The position numbers were made by a program, and so were the translations under genes. From a virus, in IMG/VR virus record IMGVR_UViG_3300032298_000290, positions 1-24,229 of that record: DNA of 24,229 nt. One strand, given 5' to 3'. Positions 1 to 7,343 of the stretch are shown here, piece by piece; the first letter of the stretch is position 1, and every line of letters starts with the position of its first letter. The notes beneath the pieces were generated by a model. The model was given only the letters and a program-made list of their open reading frames with translations, did not search any database and was not told the DNA's origin.

Positions 1-64
1 CATCAATCGTTGACGGCGGTACTCCCGCGCTACCTAATAGCGCAACCATTTCTTCTTTTTTCAT
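1..64 (-). CDS. Unknown small protein, 5' end only
   Basis: Only the first 21 codons lie in the window; the gene runs off the left edge. The reading starts MKKEEMVALLGSAGVPPSTI. The ATG sits 5 nt after an AGAGG ribosome-binding site. The start codon overlaps the stop of the preceding micro-gene (ATGA), which supports it being the next cistron of the same leftward transcript. No family can be recognised from this fragment. Confidence 0.6.
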   Translation of the reverse strand, partial: MKKEEMVALLGSAGVPPSTID

Positions 65-165
65 ATGTCCTCTCTACTAATCATTACGATAGCAACGCCG
101 ATGATCACAACGGCTGCCGCACCAAAACACAGTAAGAGAACTATCCACGCGATTGTTTCAAGCAT
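61..165 (-). CDS. 34-aa single-pass membrane micro-protein
   Basis: A 34-residue reading frame, MLETIAW at the start and SREDI at the end. Residues about 5-29 are almost entirely Ile, Val, Leu, Ala and Gly, a clear transmembrane helix with a short charged tail. An AGGAGA ribosome-binding site lies 6 nt before the ATG. It overlaps the upstream gene by 8 nt (ATGCTTGA) and the downstream gene by 4 nt (ATGA), as expected for translationally coupled cistrons. The function is unknown. Small phage membrane proteins of this kind can be lysis or superinfection factors, but nothing here proves that. Confidence 0.65.
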   Translation of the reverse strand: MLETIAWIVLLLCFGAAAVVIIGVAIVMISREDI

Positions 166-373
166 CTTTGTCTCCTATCTCTAAAAGTTTTTCTTGAAGC
201 CTACGAATGCGTTGGCGGTTGTAATCCACCACGCTCGTTGCATACTCAAGCGACTTCTCCGCTTGCATCTTTGATAGAAGCGCGTCACGCATCTCTATGT
301 CAATAATTTCTTTTAGTGTTCTCGGTCGCAACATATCTTTGATAAAGGCCACTATTGTTTCTCGTTTGGTCAT
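158..373 (-). CDS. 71-aa helical protein of unknown function
   Basis: The chosen start (MTKRETIVAF) has an AAGGA ribosome-binding site 7 nt upstream; the frame is open for another 16 codons upstream but without a better site. The product is predicted helical and charged, with a heptad-like stretch around RDALLSKMQAEKSLEY and a basic RQRIRRLQEKL segment near the end, so a short coiled coil is likely. The first 74 nt overlap the 3' end of the sigma-like gene in another frame, which is unusually long for this phage. Its stop overlaps the start of the 34-aa membrane protein. No homologous family is recognised. Confidence 0.6.
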   Translation of the reverse strand: MTKRETIVAFIKDMLRPRTLKEIIDIEMRDALLSKMQAEKSLEYATSVVDYNRQRIRRLQEKLLEIGDKDA

Positions 374-821
374 GTGTTTTCCTTCTGTTAGTTGGTTCAT
401 AATAATCTTCGGGTGCAACAACTTCTCTGAGTTTAAAGTCGGGGTGCAGTAGTCTACGCAACGCTTTCATCTCAATCTGTCGAATACGCTCCGTTGTTAG
501 GTCATACATCCCTGCTATTTCATAAAGTGTATAGTCGCATTCAAGTCCAATACCAAACCTAAAACGCAGTATTTTTGCTTGTCTAGGTGTTAGCACATCG
601 AGTATTTCTTGTACAAATGCTGAGACTTCTTTCCTGTACAACTCTTCTTCGGGACACTCACACTCTGTAAGTTGTGATGGTGGGCATGGCAACTCAGGAA
701 ACGACTCATCGTTTTTATACCCACTGTAGTAATACGCTTGATTCAGTTCATAGCTGGCGTTTACCATCGTGCCATAGGGTATGGTCTGCCCCTTGTTTAT
801 TTTTCCGTAAGGTCTAGGCAT
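300..821 (-). CDS. Sigma-70 region 4-like transcription factor
   Basis: A 173-aa protein whose residues about 75-135 closely resemble region 4 of the housekeeping sigma-70. The segment begins LTPRQAKILRFRFGIGL, continues with DYTLYEIAGMYDLT, and ends with the recognition helix ERIRQIEMKALRRLLHP. Region 4.2 binds the -35 element and the RNA polymerase beta flap. The first 75 residues show no region 2, so the -10 binding and core-binding parts are missing. It may redirect host polymerase or act as a co-activator or decoy (inference). The ATG overlaps the upstream stop by 8 nt and has no strong ribosome-binding site, so translation is probably coupled. The last 25 residues or so are low in predicted structure and overlap the next gene. 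Confidence 0.75.
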   Translation of the reverse strand: MPRPYGKINKGQTIPYGTMVNASYELNQAYYYSGYKNDESFPELPCPPSQLTECECPEEELYRKEVSAFVQEILDVLTPRQAKILRFRFGIGLECDYTLYEIAGMYDLTTERIRQIEMKALRRLLHPDFKLREVVAPEDYYEPTNRRKTHDQTRNNSGLYQRYVATENTKRNY

Positions 822-1089
822 TTTTTTGTGGGGGTAAGTGTTCAAGATGGTTCTGTGTCTTCCAACCCATTGCATCGGCGTAGCCTTTTTGGTACGCCGC
901 ATCGACTGCTGGCTTGAGCATATCTACCGCCGTCTCAGTCAGTTTGGTTTGGACTTCCAACATCTCTGTCAATTTAGCAATTTGTTCCGGTTCAAAATAA
1001 AACCTAACATGATGCCCTTCTTTGTGCGGGTCACTTACTTCAACAAAGTGTTCTGTCCACCTAGCGTCTGTGTATAAAAAGTCAGTCAT
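814..1089 (-). CDS. 91-aa unknown protein
   Basis: Starts MTDFLYTDARW with an AAGGAGAA ribosome-binding site 7 nt before the ATG, and overlaps the upstream stop by 4 nt (ATGA). Residues about 20-38 look like a beta hairpin (HHVRFYFEPEQIAKL), followed by a helical segment and an Ala/Tyr-rich DAAYQKGYADAMGW stretch. No catalytic motif or known family is recognised. It lies directly before the sigma-like gene with an 8-nt overlap, so the two proteins are made from the same message. Confidence 0.65.
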   Translation of the reverse strand: MTDFLYTDARWTEHFVEVSDPHKEGHHVRFYFEPEQIAKLTEMLEVQTKLTETAVDMLKPAVDAAYQKGYADAMGWKTQNHLEHLPPQKNA

Positions 1090-1325
1090 GTGTTCTTCTC
1101 CTTGTAAAAGACGCACCCGCACTTTGGATATGGATAGGCGGTTGCACTACATACGGGGCAAGTTGCTGGCTCGTTGCCCCTCTCCAACTCCGCAACTCTG
1201 TCAGACAAGACACGCACCAACTCAGTTAGCACAGCGACCTCTGCCATTAGTTGTTCTCTTGATGGGTGTTGTGGCATACGCTCAAACAGCTCTCGCTCTT
1301 CGGGAGATTCTTTCTCTATGTTCAT
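1086..1325 (-). CDS. 79-aa coiled-coil and zinc-ribbon-like protein
   Basis: The chosen start (MNIEKESPEE) carries GGAGA 5 nt upstream and overlaps the upstream stop as ATGA; a longer frame beginning MDKDLPAARK exists but has a weak ribosome-binding site and a 67-nt overlap. The middle (MAEVAVLTELVRVLSDRVAE) has heptad spacing of Leu and Val typical of a short coiled coil. The C-terminus carries CPVC and then KCGC about 12 residues later, four cysteines that could bind one zinc ion. This layout suits a small dimeric nucleic-acid or protein-binding factor, but no named family is recognised. Confidence 0.65.
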   Translation of the reverse strand: MNIEKESPEERELFERMPQHPSREQLMAEVAVLTELVRVLSDRVAELERGNEPATCPVCSATAYPYPKCGCVFYKEKNT

Positions 1326-1615
1326 ATCTCTCCAATCATCCGTTTTGTTTTGAATAAGTTTGCGTGCTGCGGGTAAGTCTTTATCCATAACCTAGCATAG
1401 AAAGCTATGCAATCATTAGAGATTTTGAAGTCCTTACCCGTAGTAACTATATAGACTTCCCAACGAATTCGGTTGATGATCAGCCAGTGGCTAATCCTTC
1501 GTTTCCCATGAGCAATCGCCTGTAATGAAAATTGCTCAAAGTGTTTCCAAATCATTGGGTTGTCCGCGTGCCACTGATCAAACTTAGCTTGTCTTATGTG
1601 GAACGGTAGTGCCAT
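1322..1615 (-). CDS. 97-aa conserved phage protein (FDQWHADNP family)
   Basis: Starts MALPFHIRQAKFDQWHADNP, with a GGGG ribosome-binding site just before the ATG and only 2 nt after the upstream stop. The pattern of aromatic residues (FDQWH, IWKHFEQFSLQAI, RIRWEVYIVTTG, FYARLWIKTYP) resembles a small protein seen in many phage and prophage genomes, which I recall but cannot name. Its function is unknown. It is compact, mixed alpha/beta and lacks signal peptide or cysteine motifs. The 3' end overlaps the next gene by 4 nt. Confidence 0.7.
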   Translation of the reverse strand: MALPFHIRQAKFDQWHADNPMIWKHFEQFSLQAIAHGKRRISHWLIINRIRWEVYIVTTGKDFKISNDCIAFYARLWIKTYPQHANLFKTKRMIGEI

Positions 1616-1617
1616 AG

Positions 1618-2163
1618 TTACCCCAGCTTTTCAATCGCTCTAGCCAAATACCACTGCGCTTTCTTCAAGTCCTCCAACTTGTTGCCTTTGTGATCAGCAC
1701 GGCTTACATACTTCACTACGTTACCTAAGTGATAGCCCAACTCTTTGGCTTCAATGAAGTCGATAGTCTCGATACCGCCCGCTTTGTAGTGCGGTGGGTG
1801 GTTGACCATGTCGGTGTGATGCTGAGCAACAATGTCTTTGCGTATTGCATTCGCTTTGGCTATCTCCTCATCAGTAGGAATAGTTGGTGCGAGGCGGTCT
1901 ACCGCGCTCTGCATCCGCGCCTTGAACGACAGACCTTTTTGTTTAGCGTAGGCTTCTATGGGTACGCCCAGCGATTTAGCGATCTTTACATCATTGACAG
2001 TGAGATGCACCTTCAGAGGCTTCATCTTATGCAACACCTGATAGACGTACTGCGGTTTTAACTTCAACGCCTCCGCAATATCTTTTGCTTTCGCATCTTT
2101 GTGCTTGGCAACATACTCGCGAATCTTCTGCGCGTTACTAATCCATTTTAATTTTTTGACCAT
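1618..2163 (-). CDS. HTH protein with C-terminal DUF3310 domain
   Basis: A 181-aa, three-part protein. Residues 11-50 look like a winged helix-turn-helix (KAKDIAEALKLKPQYVYQVL). Residues 57-80 hold a short module ending LGVPIEAYAKQK, which recurs at the C-terminus of the scaffold-like protein of this phage. Residues 119-180 match DUF3310, a phage domain once labelled nucleotide kinase: VNHPPHYKAGGIETIDF, then YHLGNVVKYVSRADHKG and the KAQWYLARAIEKL helix. The ATG overlaps the upstream stop as TAATG and has an AGGAG site. Its position after the polymerase and nuclease genes suggests a role in replication or its regulation (inference). Confidence 0.8.
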   Translation of the reverse strand: MVKKLKWISNAQKIREYVAKHKDAKAKDIAEALKLKPQYVYQVLHKMKPLKVHLTVNDVKIAKSLGVPIEAYAKQKGLSFKARMQSAVDRLAPTIPTDEEIAKANAIRKDIVAQHHTDMVNHPPHYKAGGIETIDFIEAKELGYHLGNVVKYVSRADHKGNKLEDLKKAQWYLARAIEKLG

Positions 2164-2831
2164 TACTTAGCTCCTTGATTGTGATCACATGAATGAACAG
2201 GGCACCAGCCCCGACAGGTAAAGTTGGGTTTAGCGTTCCACACGTCGTTGATGACGGAGGTCTCTAATTGCCCAACATCTGATACCCAGTCGGTCCACAA
2301 CGTAGATTGCGCATCGGCTGAGTAAACAGTCTTGATGAAGTCATCGGCAAACAAGAACAGCAGTCCTGCCTTGACGCGTTTGACTTGGGGGTAATGCTTG
2401 AACAACGCCAACGCAAGAATCTCAAGTTGCTTGAGGTCTGCGTACTGGCTCTTCTTGCCCGTCTTGTAGTCAACAGTAAGAATCGTGTCGCCCTGCAATA
2501 TGATGATGTCAGCAACGCCACGCCACCATACTTTCTTATCGAAGAACCCGCATGGCTCGAAGTCAATGGTCAAACCTAACTTGTTCTCGCATAGCTTCTC
2601 GCCCTCCATATCTTTCAGTGCTTTGAGTGCTGGCTCAATGCCTCTGTATTTCTCTGGAATAGGTTTGTCCTTGGCTACATACTCCTCAGCAATCTTGTGA
2701 ATCTCATTGCCAAAAATGATAGCCTCACCCAGTTCTTCTTTAATATCCTTCGCTACTTTTAAGTGATAGTACTTTTTCGGACACTGCTGATACAGCGCCA
2801 GACTACTATATGACCACGTTATAGGTTTCAT
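2163..2831 (-). CDS. Cas4/RecB-like PD-(D/E)XK nuclease with Fe-S cysteines
   Basis: A 222-aa protein with the order of motifs of the RecB/Cas4 nuclease family: SYSSLALYQQCPKKYY at the N-terminus, His45 in GNEIHKIAEEY, Asp108 in GVADIIILQ, Asp121-Tyr-Lys123 in LTVDYKTGK, and Gln135 in KQLEILALA. Cys17 together with Cys206, Cys210 and Cys215 matches the one-plus-three cysteine pattern that holds a 4Fe-4S cluster in Cas4, AddB and Dna2. It probably trims DNA ends during replication or recombination. The ATG overlaps the polymerase stop (TAATG); GGAG lies 9 nt upstream. There is no CRISPR array or cas operon nearby, so it is best read as a phage recombination nuclease. Confidence 0.85.
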   Translation of the reverse strand: MKPITWSYSSLALYQQCPKKYYHLKVAKDIKEELGEAIIFGNEIHKIAEEYVAKDKPIPEKYRGIEPALKALKDMEGEKLCENKLGLTIDFEPCGFFDKKVWWRGVADIIILQGDTILTVDYKTGKKSQYADLKQLEILALALFKHYPQVKRVKAGLLFLFADDFIKTVYSADAQSTLWTDWVSDVGQLETSVINDVWNAKPNFTCRGWCPVHSCDHNQGAK

Positions 2832-4657
2832 TAACAATCTCCATAGTTTTGAGCCATTCCTGACTCACAGTTAAGGGGTAGTCCAACGGCCCACTTTGGG
2901 GGTGTGCGCATACATTCTTCAATGTACGCACGAGCTTCGTCTGCCTCGTCTACTGGTACTACGCAAGCTATGGCATCGTGGACGGTGAGCACGACCCTAT
3001 AACGCTTCTCAATGTTGATCATCTGTTCTCCGATGATGCAACGAGCAACCGCCTGACACAAATTCTCGGCAACCTTCCCGCCGTATATCTTGTTACGCCC
3101 CGCCCGTGTTTGGTACGAGAACTCACCATTACTTGTACGGGTGAGGTCGGGATAGTTGAGGAACAACCCATTAGGCAAACTAACGCCTGTGAATGGTGTT
3201 GTCTGCATGAGTCCAGCTCTGTCCACGTAATGTTCTTTACCTGAGATAAGGGCTACCAACACGGTATTGAGATGATTCCACCACCCCGCAATATGCGGGT
3301 TACTAGAGCGGTACGCCTTGATGATGTGCTTACACATATCTAAGTCGACGTCCTTACCCATGTTGGCAAGTTGCGCTTGGAACTTCACACCACCCATGCC
3401 GTAGCCCGCACCGAGCACTGTGGTCTTACCGATGAATCGTTCTTCGGGCGTAACAGCCCCGAGCCCCTTACCATATATGAGAGCCGCCATGTACTTGTAT
3501 ACGTCTGCTCCCTCGGCAAATAACGTAAGCAACATCTCTTCGCCCGCCAGCCACGCCAATACACGGGCTTCGATCTGTGACGAGTCGCAGTCGATGATGA
3601 CATGCCCGCGAGGTGCAACGATGCACCGCTTGAGTTTGCCACCCTCAGCGCCACGGCTAGGTAAGTTCTGCAGGTTGACTTTGTCCGAGCCACCCCACCG
3701 CCCTGTGTGGGCGGCGTAATACTTCAGAGGGATAGGCATCCTCTTGATCGAACCTAGTATCGGTCCGCGCTTCGCTATCTCTATGAAGCGTTCTGTCCTT
3801 GTCTCCTCCAACGTCGACTTCGCACCGAGACGAGCCGCGACTATGGCTTGCACGTCGGGGTTCGGATGATTCAGTAACTCGGTGAACTCCTGATCACTCT
3901 TTGCGAACGCATAGGTCTCTTTGCCCGTCGTGGGGCTTATCTTTCTTGGGGGAAATACTTTGTGCTGTATCAATAGGTCAGCGAACTTGGCTGAACTGTT
4001 GAGCACTTCCTTGGTGATGCCTGATTCGGTGAATAGCTTTTCCTTGCGTGCCTGTACTTCAGCAAGGTGAGTCTGCAGTTTGTCCGCATCCAACTCCAAC
4101 AACGGGTCGCTGAACATACGGATGGTTATGTCTATGAGGCGCTTCTCCTTGACGGGGAACGAGGCGTCGAGTTCCTTAAATAGCTTATAGGTTAACTCCA
4201 CGTCGTTGACGCAGTAGCCACCATACGCTGTCAAGTCTTCAGTAGAAAAATCTTCTAGTCGTTTACCCTTAGCATCGTTGACCTCAAGTCCTTTCGCACC
4301 CAACCCAAACTCTTCAACCAACGCACCTAGACCCACTTTGGCGTTCGGTCCAAGCGTGGCACGAGCCATAGATAGCGTATCCAGCCATGCCTTCGGTCTG
4401 TGCCCAAACACCCAAGTCAGTATTGCGGCATCAAAGATAGCGTTATGGGCTAACACGAAGTGGTTGTGCCAATCGAAGCCCGCGAGCCACTCAGCCGTTT
4501 CTTCGTGCGACCCGCTGAACCATTCGGCGGGGGCGTCGTTCACCTTGACCGCTACCCCGATCACTTGGAACAAGTCACTGCGCACATACTCCTCCGTTGT
4601 GACTTTCGTGAGGGAAAAGTCAACCGAGTAGTAAGTCTCAAAGTCGATGGTGATCAC
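2831..4657 (-). CDS. Family A DNA polymerase with 3'-5' exonuclease
   Basis: A 608-aa replicative polymerase with no 5' nuclease domain. The exonuclease is intact: ExoI Asp5-Phe-Glu7, ExoII Asn72 and Asp76 (LAHNAIFD), ExoIII Tyr148 and Asp152. The polymerase part has motif A with Asp358 (DSSQIEAR), motif B Arg407 and Lys411 (RFIGKTTVLGAGYG), and motif C His560-Asp561 (VLTVHDAI). The residue equivalent to E. coli Phe762 is Leu415; in viral PolA proteins this site varies between Phe, Tyr and Leu and has been linked to replication style. The start is GTG, overlapping the upstream stop as GTGA, with only a weak ribosome-binding site. It is flanked by two nuclease genes in one operon. Confidence 0.95.
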   Translation of the reverse strand: MITIDFETYYSVDFSLTKVTTEEYVRSDLFQVIGVAVKVNDAPAEWFSGSHEETAEWLAGFDWHNHFVLAHNAIFDAAILTWVFGHRPKAWLDTLSMARATLGPNAKVGLGALVEEFGLGAKGLEVNDAKGKRLEDFSTEDLTAYGGYCVNDVELTYKLFKELDASFPVKEKRLIDITIRMFSDPLLELDADKLQTHLAEVQARKEKLFTESGITKEVLNSSAKFADLLIQHKVFPPRKISPTTGKETYAFAKSDQEFTELLNHPNPDVQAIVAARLGAKSTLEETRTERFIEIAKRGPILGSIKRMPIPLKYYAAHTGRWGGSDKVNLQNLPSRGAEGGKLKRCIVAPRGHVIIDCDSSQIEARVLAWLAGEEMLLTLFAEGADVYKYMAALIYGKGLGAVTPEERFIGKTTVLGAGYGMGGVKFQAQLANMGKDVDLDMCKHIIKAYRSSNPHIAGWWNHLNTVLVALISGKEHYVDRAGLMQTTPFTGVSLPNGLFLNYPDLTRTSNGEFSYQTRAGRNKIYGGKVAENLCQAVARCIIGEQMINIEKRYRVVLTVHDAIACVVPVDEADEARAYIEECMRTPPKWAVGLPLNCESGMAQNYGDC

Positions 4658-4923
4658 TTAACGACCCGTGTGATCTTAACTTGTTTTCTAGCTGGAGAGT
4701 CAATAACAATCTCCATGATCATATTTAACGCAATGGCTCGCTCGTAGCGAAATACAACACGCCGTAGCATGGCGCGTTCAAACCAAGTCAGCCCGCGTCG
4801 GTCTAAGACTTCCCAAACGGTTCTTAGGTGACTGGCATCGGAGGTTTGTTCGACCGATTCGATCTTCTCAATTAAAGCAATGAGTTGCTCAGGGAGTCTC
4901 GCCCGTAGGAATTGCTCTAGCAT
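4654..4923 (-). CDS. 89-aa helical protein of unknown function
   Basis: Starts MLEQFLRARLPEQLIALIEK. The protein is predicted almost entirely helical, with a basic central part (RRGLTWFERAMLRRVVFRYERA) and a basic C-terminus. The start lies inside the 3' end of the VRR-NUC gene (35-nt overlap) with a modest AGAGAA ribosome-binding site, and the stop overlaps the polymerase GTG. The position between a nuclease and the DNA polymerase suggests a replication accessory role, but no motif supports a specific activity. Confidence 0.6.
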   Translation of the reverse strand: MLEQFLRARLPEQLIALIEKIESVEQTSDASHLRTVWEVLDRRGLTWFERAMLRRVVFRYERAIALNMIMEIVIDSPARKQVKITRVVK

Positions 4924-5227
4924 GTTTGTTCTCTTTCTCGATAGTGTTTAAAATCTTCTCTACCAAATCTATGTTGGTTTCGTTTATAACGACGGCTACA
5001 CCGTTCGCTTTTCTTATCGCTGCGAGTTCTCTTTCTTGTAACGCAGTAGTTCTACCTTTGCCCGCTTTGCACTCGACGGCTACGAATAGCCCGCGATGAC
5101 ATATGATAATATCGGGTACACCTGCGCGACCCATACCATAGGTGGCAGGAAAGAAGTAGTATGCACCATGTTGCTTGAGCAAAGCAACTACTTTATCTTT
5201 TACTTTCTTCTCTGGTGTAGATGCCAC
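4889..5227 (-). CDS. VRR-NUC domain nuclease
   Basis: A 112-aa stand-alone VRR-NUC nuclease, a PD-(D/E)XK family that includes phage Holliday-junction resolvase-like enzymes and the FAN1 C-terminal domain. Key residues are visible: Gly36-Val-Pro-Asp39 (GVPDIII), Glu52-Cys-Lys54 (VAVECKAG), and the following TALQERELAAIRKANG helix with the conserved Gln. The length is typical of phage members. The start is GTG with a strong GGGGAGAG ribosome-binding site. This is the first gene behind promoter P1, so it leads the replication operon (VRR-NUC, unknown, polymerase, Cas4-like nuclease, DUF3310). Confidence 0.85.
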   Translation of the reverse strand: MASTPEKKVKDKVVALLKQHGAYYFFPATYGMGRAGVPDIIICHRGLFVAVECKAGKGRTTALQERELAAIRKANGVAVVINETNIDLVEKILNTIEKENKHARAIPTGETP

Positions 5228-5248
5228 TTCTCTCCCCTTTGAGATACT

Positions 5249-5277
5249 AATGTAGTGGCAATATTAGACAAAGTCAA
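5249..5277 (-). promoter_or_regulatory. Sigma-70 promoter P1 of the replication operon
   Basis: On the minus strand: -35 TTGACT (5277-5272), 17-nt spacer, -10 TACATT (5254-5249). It lies about 20-50 nt upstream of the VRR-NUC start, downstream of terminator T1 and repeat R1. The spacer shares GTCTAATAT with promoter P2, so it may be a diverged member of the same promoter family. Confidence 0.7.
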
Positions 5278-5311
5278 GTATTATTTTATTAGGGGAAACA
5301 CTTACTGTTTA

Positions 5312-5340
5312 GAACATATCGAATTAGTTTCGATTTGTTC
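5312..5340. repeat. 29-bp inverted repeat R1
   Basis: Left arm GAACATATCGAA, 5-nt spacer, right arm TTCGATTTGTTC, followed by G. It lies in the gap between terminator T1 and promoter P1, 84 nt upstream of the VRR-NUC start. Confidence 0.85.
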
Positions 5341-5346
5341 GTAGAC

Positions 5347-5372
5347 AAAAAAAGACCCGCACTTGGCGGGTC
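5347..5372 (-). terminator. Intrinsic terminator T1
   Basis: Read on the minus strand: stem GACCCGC, loop CAAGT, stem GCGGGTC, then seven T. It lies 25 nt beyond the stop of the 289-aa gene, closing the long leftward module and separating it from promoter P1. Confidence 0.9.
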
Positions 5373-5396
5373 GTGAATAGATACTATAAGTTGTTA

Positions 5397-6266
5397 TTAG
5401 ATAATTAAGAACACACCAGCTTTTGCTCGGAAGCCTACATTCCTAACCATCTCGTTATCCTGCATAAGTTGTAGGACTGCGATCTTGTCCTGCATGATCT
5501 GCGGTAACTCTTCGTACTCCTTGGTTACCAGTTGAACATCGGACTCCCCCTCGAGCATAGTCCTGTATGCGAACCTACCGCCTACATCAATCACAGCCAT
5601 TTTGTCAGCGCGTGATATTTCCATAGCCAGTAAGTATTTGTCCACGGCTTCGCCATACTCTTGAGACTTGAGTTTGCCGTGCGTATCAATCAACTCTTTG
5701 TTATCAAATGGTAGATTGTTAGCCATGCAGTACGCTACTAGCTGAACACTTGTGCTGTTGCGTAGTAGTTGCGAGCCGGAGATAGGGCTAGTTAGATCAC
5801 GAGCCGCGCGGTTAACCGCGAGGATTGCATCGTCATGCCCTTTGTCAAACAACTCTAGTATGTTGCGCTTCTTGAATGTTTTCTTACACTCGCGTATTGC
5901 TACATTTATCTTCTTAGTTGTAGTCGTGTTGCGTCGCCCGCGAGCCTTATCTATCCGCCAGTTTGACACGGTGTAGATAAACCCTTCGTCACCCCTACTG
6001 TCTTGGTCTACGCCGACAACACCGACCTTCTCGTTGTCTTCGTATACCGACATAGTGCGGATGTATTTGCAATCATCGGGGGCTTTGTACTTCTCTTTGG
6101 CTTTAGAGAAGTTAAAAGACACGTCGTACTCGAACTCACTAACCTGCTTCGGTTGAACGAATACAAGTTTCGGGTTAAGCATTACTAGCTTATCGATTAG
6201 CGCCTTGAGGCGTGGGTCAACCAACACTTTCGGGTCGGTCATACGAATGTTTACAAATGCAGTCAT
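5397..6266 (-). CDS. 289-aa unknown phage protein
   Basis: Starts MTAFVNIRMTDPKVLVDPRL with AAGGAAG before the ATG, overlapping the upstream stop as ATGA. The first 130 residues alternate beta-like stretches (EFEYDVSFNF, EKVGVVGVDQ, EGFIYTVSNWRI) with a basic segment (KARGRRNTTTTKKINVAIRECKKTFKKR). The second half is helical and includes KLKSQEYGEAVDKYLLAMEI. No catalytic motif, signal peptide or known family is recognised. It is the last gene before terminator T1, at the end of the unit that also carries the AAA+ and VWA genes, so a role alongside that module is possible but unproven. Confidence 0.75.
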   Translation of the reverse strand: MTAFVNIRMTDPKVLVDPRLKALIDKLVMLNPKLVFVQPKQVSEFEYDVSFNFSKAKEKYKAPDDCKYIRTMSVYEDNEKVGVVGVDQDSRGDEGFIYTVSNWRIDKARGRRNTTTTKKINVAIRECKKTFKKRNILELFDKGHDDAILAVNRAARDLTSPISGSQLLRNSTSVQLVAYCMANNLPFDNKELIDTHGKLKSQEYGEAVDKYLLAMEISRADKMAVIDVGGRFAYRTMLEGESDVQLVTKEYEELPQIMQDKIAVLQLMQDNEMVRNVGFRAKAGVFLII

Positions 6267-6436
6267 GCTTCTTCCTTTACTTCTTTTAGGTCATACACCT
6301 CCATCTCACCACTTGCGCTATCCCCCATAGGGTTAGCCTCGGCATACATCAACAGTTCGGCTTCCTGTTCTGTGTCAGCCAGCACCGTGATTTCTTCTTG
6401 GTATGTAGTTACTACTACGCCTTTCCATGTTTTCAT
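6263..6436 (-). CDS. 57-aa unknown protein
   Basis: A short frame starting MKTWKGVVVTTYQEEITVLA and ending LKEVKEEA. AAGGA lies 7 nt before the ATG, and the stop overlaps the next start as ATGA, which makes it a credible coupled cistron. It looks like a beta strand pair followed by an acidic helix (DTEQEAELLMYAEANP); the TEQEAE pattern recurs as TQAEAE in the 57-aa protein at 13260-13433, which has a similar fold order. Function unknown. Confidence 0.75.
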   Translation of the reverse strand: MKTWKGVVVTTYQEEITVLADTEQEAELLMYAEANPMGDSASGEMEVYDLKEVKEEA

Positions 6437-6445
6437 ATAGATTCC

Positions 6446-7321
6446 TTACCAATTAAATTTACTAATGATCTCGTCCACGCTAGACTTCAACTCTTGACGA
6501 GCACTCGGTATCTTGCGTAGGTCTTCGGGGTCGATGCCCAACACCGTATGCTCTAGCATACGTCTCGCTTTCTCCAGCTCTGGGTCCTTGGTTACATTCA
6601 AACGCGTAAGTAGGTCGCACAAGCCTACGGCGTTGTTGACGATAGAGTCGCGGAAGATTTTGCGCTTGCCATCTGGCGAGTCCGTCAATGTATCGCTCAT
6701 CTTTGTGAGTAACTCATGCAGTCTCTCCCACGGGTCACGCATCGCTTCGGCTAACTTGTCGTTGTACATCTTCTCGTACTGATCGGCTAGGTCTTGGCGT
6801 ACGCGGTCCTCGCATTGCAAGCGGAAGTCCCCTTTCTCTGGAACAGGGAGAAAGTTAGCGACAAACTTGAAACGGCGTGGCAGAGACTCCGCAGTTGGAA
6901 ACTCTGACGCATCGAAATACTTACCTAGTTTGAACGCTTGTGCGTTGACTAGCGTAGGGTAAGCCGTGATGAATTCATCGACTAACTTGTAGAAGTTGTT
7001 CTCCATCGTACCCAGTTGCTCACGATATGAGAAGAAGTTCTCCATCGGTAGCAAGCCAACGCCTTTCATCCAAGGCAAAGTCTGTGTGCCATTCCATGCA
7101 CGGCATTTGGCGGCGTACTTCTCGATCTTGTCGAGGTGATCACTGCCCGCCATGAGGTACTTGTAGACAGAGCTCGCGTCTTGCGACGCTTCCTTCGCTG
7201 TATTCAGATCAGCAGTTGTCTCCTTGTCACGCTTACGCGCAGTCCAAGTGCTGATGCGTAGTTCAACTAGCATAGCCATTGACGATAATGAAACCGGTGG
7301 TGCAATCATAATATTAGACAT
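6446..7321 (-). CDS. DUF3150-like phage protein
   Basis: A 291-aa protein starting MSNIMIAPPVSLSSMAMLVEL; the start has GGAGA 7 nt upstream, while an in-frame TTG four codons earlier has none. The segments LRISTWTARKRDKE, TLPWMKGVGLLPMENFF, PTLVNAQAFKLGKYFDASEFP and KIFRDSIVNNAVGLCDLL resemble, from memory, a conserved phage family usually labelled DUF3150. Proteins of this type are found beside MoxR/CobS-like ATPases and VWA proteins in other phages, and both are present here 2-5 kb upstream. It is mostly helical and probably cytoplasmic. The activity is unknown; it may be a substrate or adaptor of the AAA+ and VWA pair (inference). Confidence 0.7.
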   Translation of the reverse strand: MSNIMIAPPVSLSSMAMLVELRISTWTARKRDKETTADLNTAKEASQDASSVYKYLMAGSDHLDKIEKYAAKCRAWNGTQTLPWMKGVGLLPMENFFSYREQLGTMENNFYKLVDEFITAYPTLVNAQAFKLGKYFDASEFPTAESLPRRFKFVANFLPVPEKGDFRLQCEDRVRQDLADQYEKMYNDKLAEAMRDPWERLHELLTKMSDTLTDSPDGKRKIFRDSIVNNAVGLCDLLTRLNVTKDPELEKARRMLEHTVLGIDPEDLRKIPSARQELKSSVDEIISKFNW

Positions 7322-7343
7322 ATATTTCTCCAAGATAGGTTGG

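Noticed and set aside
2163-2831. Cas4-like nuclease as part of a CRISPR-Cas locus
   Set aside because: No Cas1, Cas2, effector or repeat array is present; neighbours are polymerase and phage genes.
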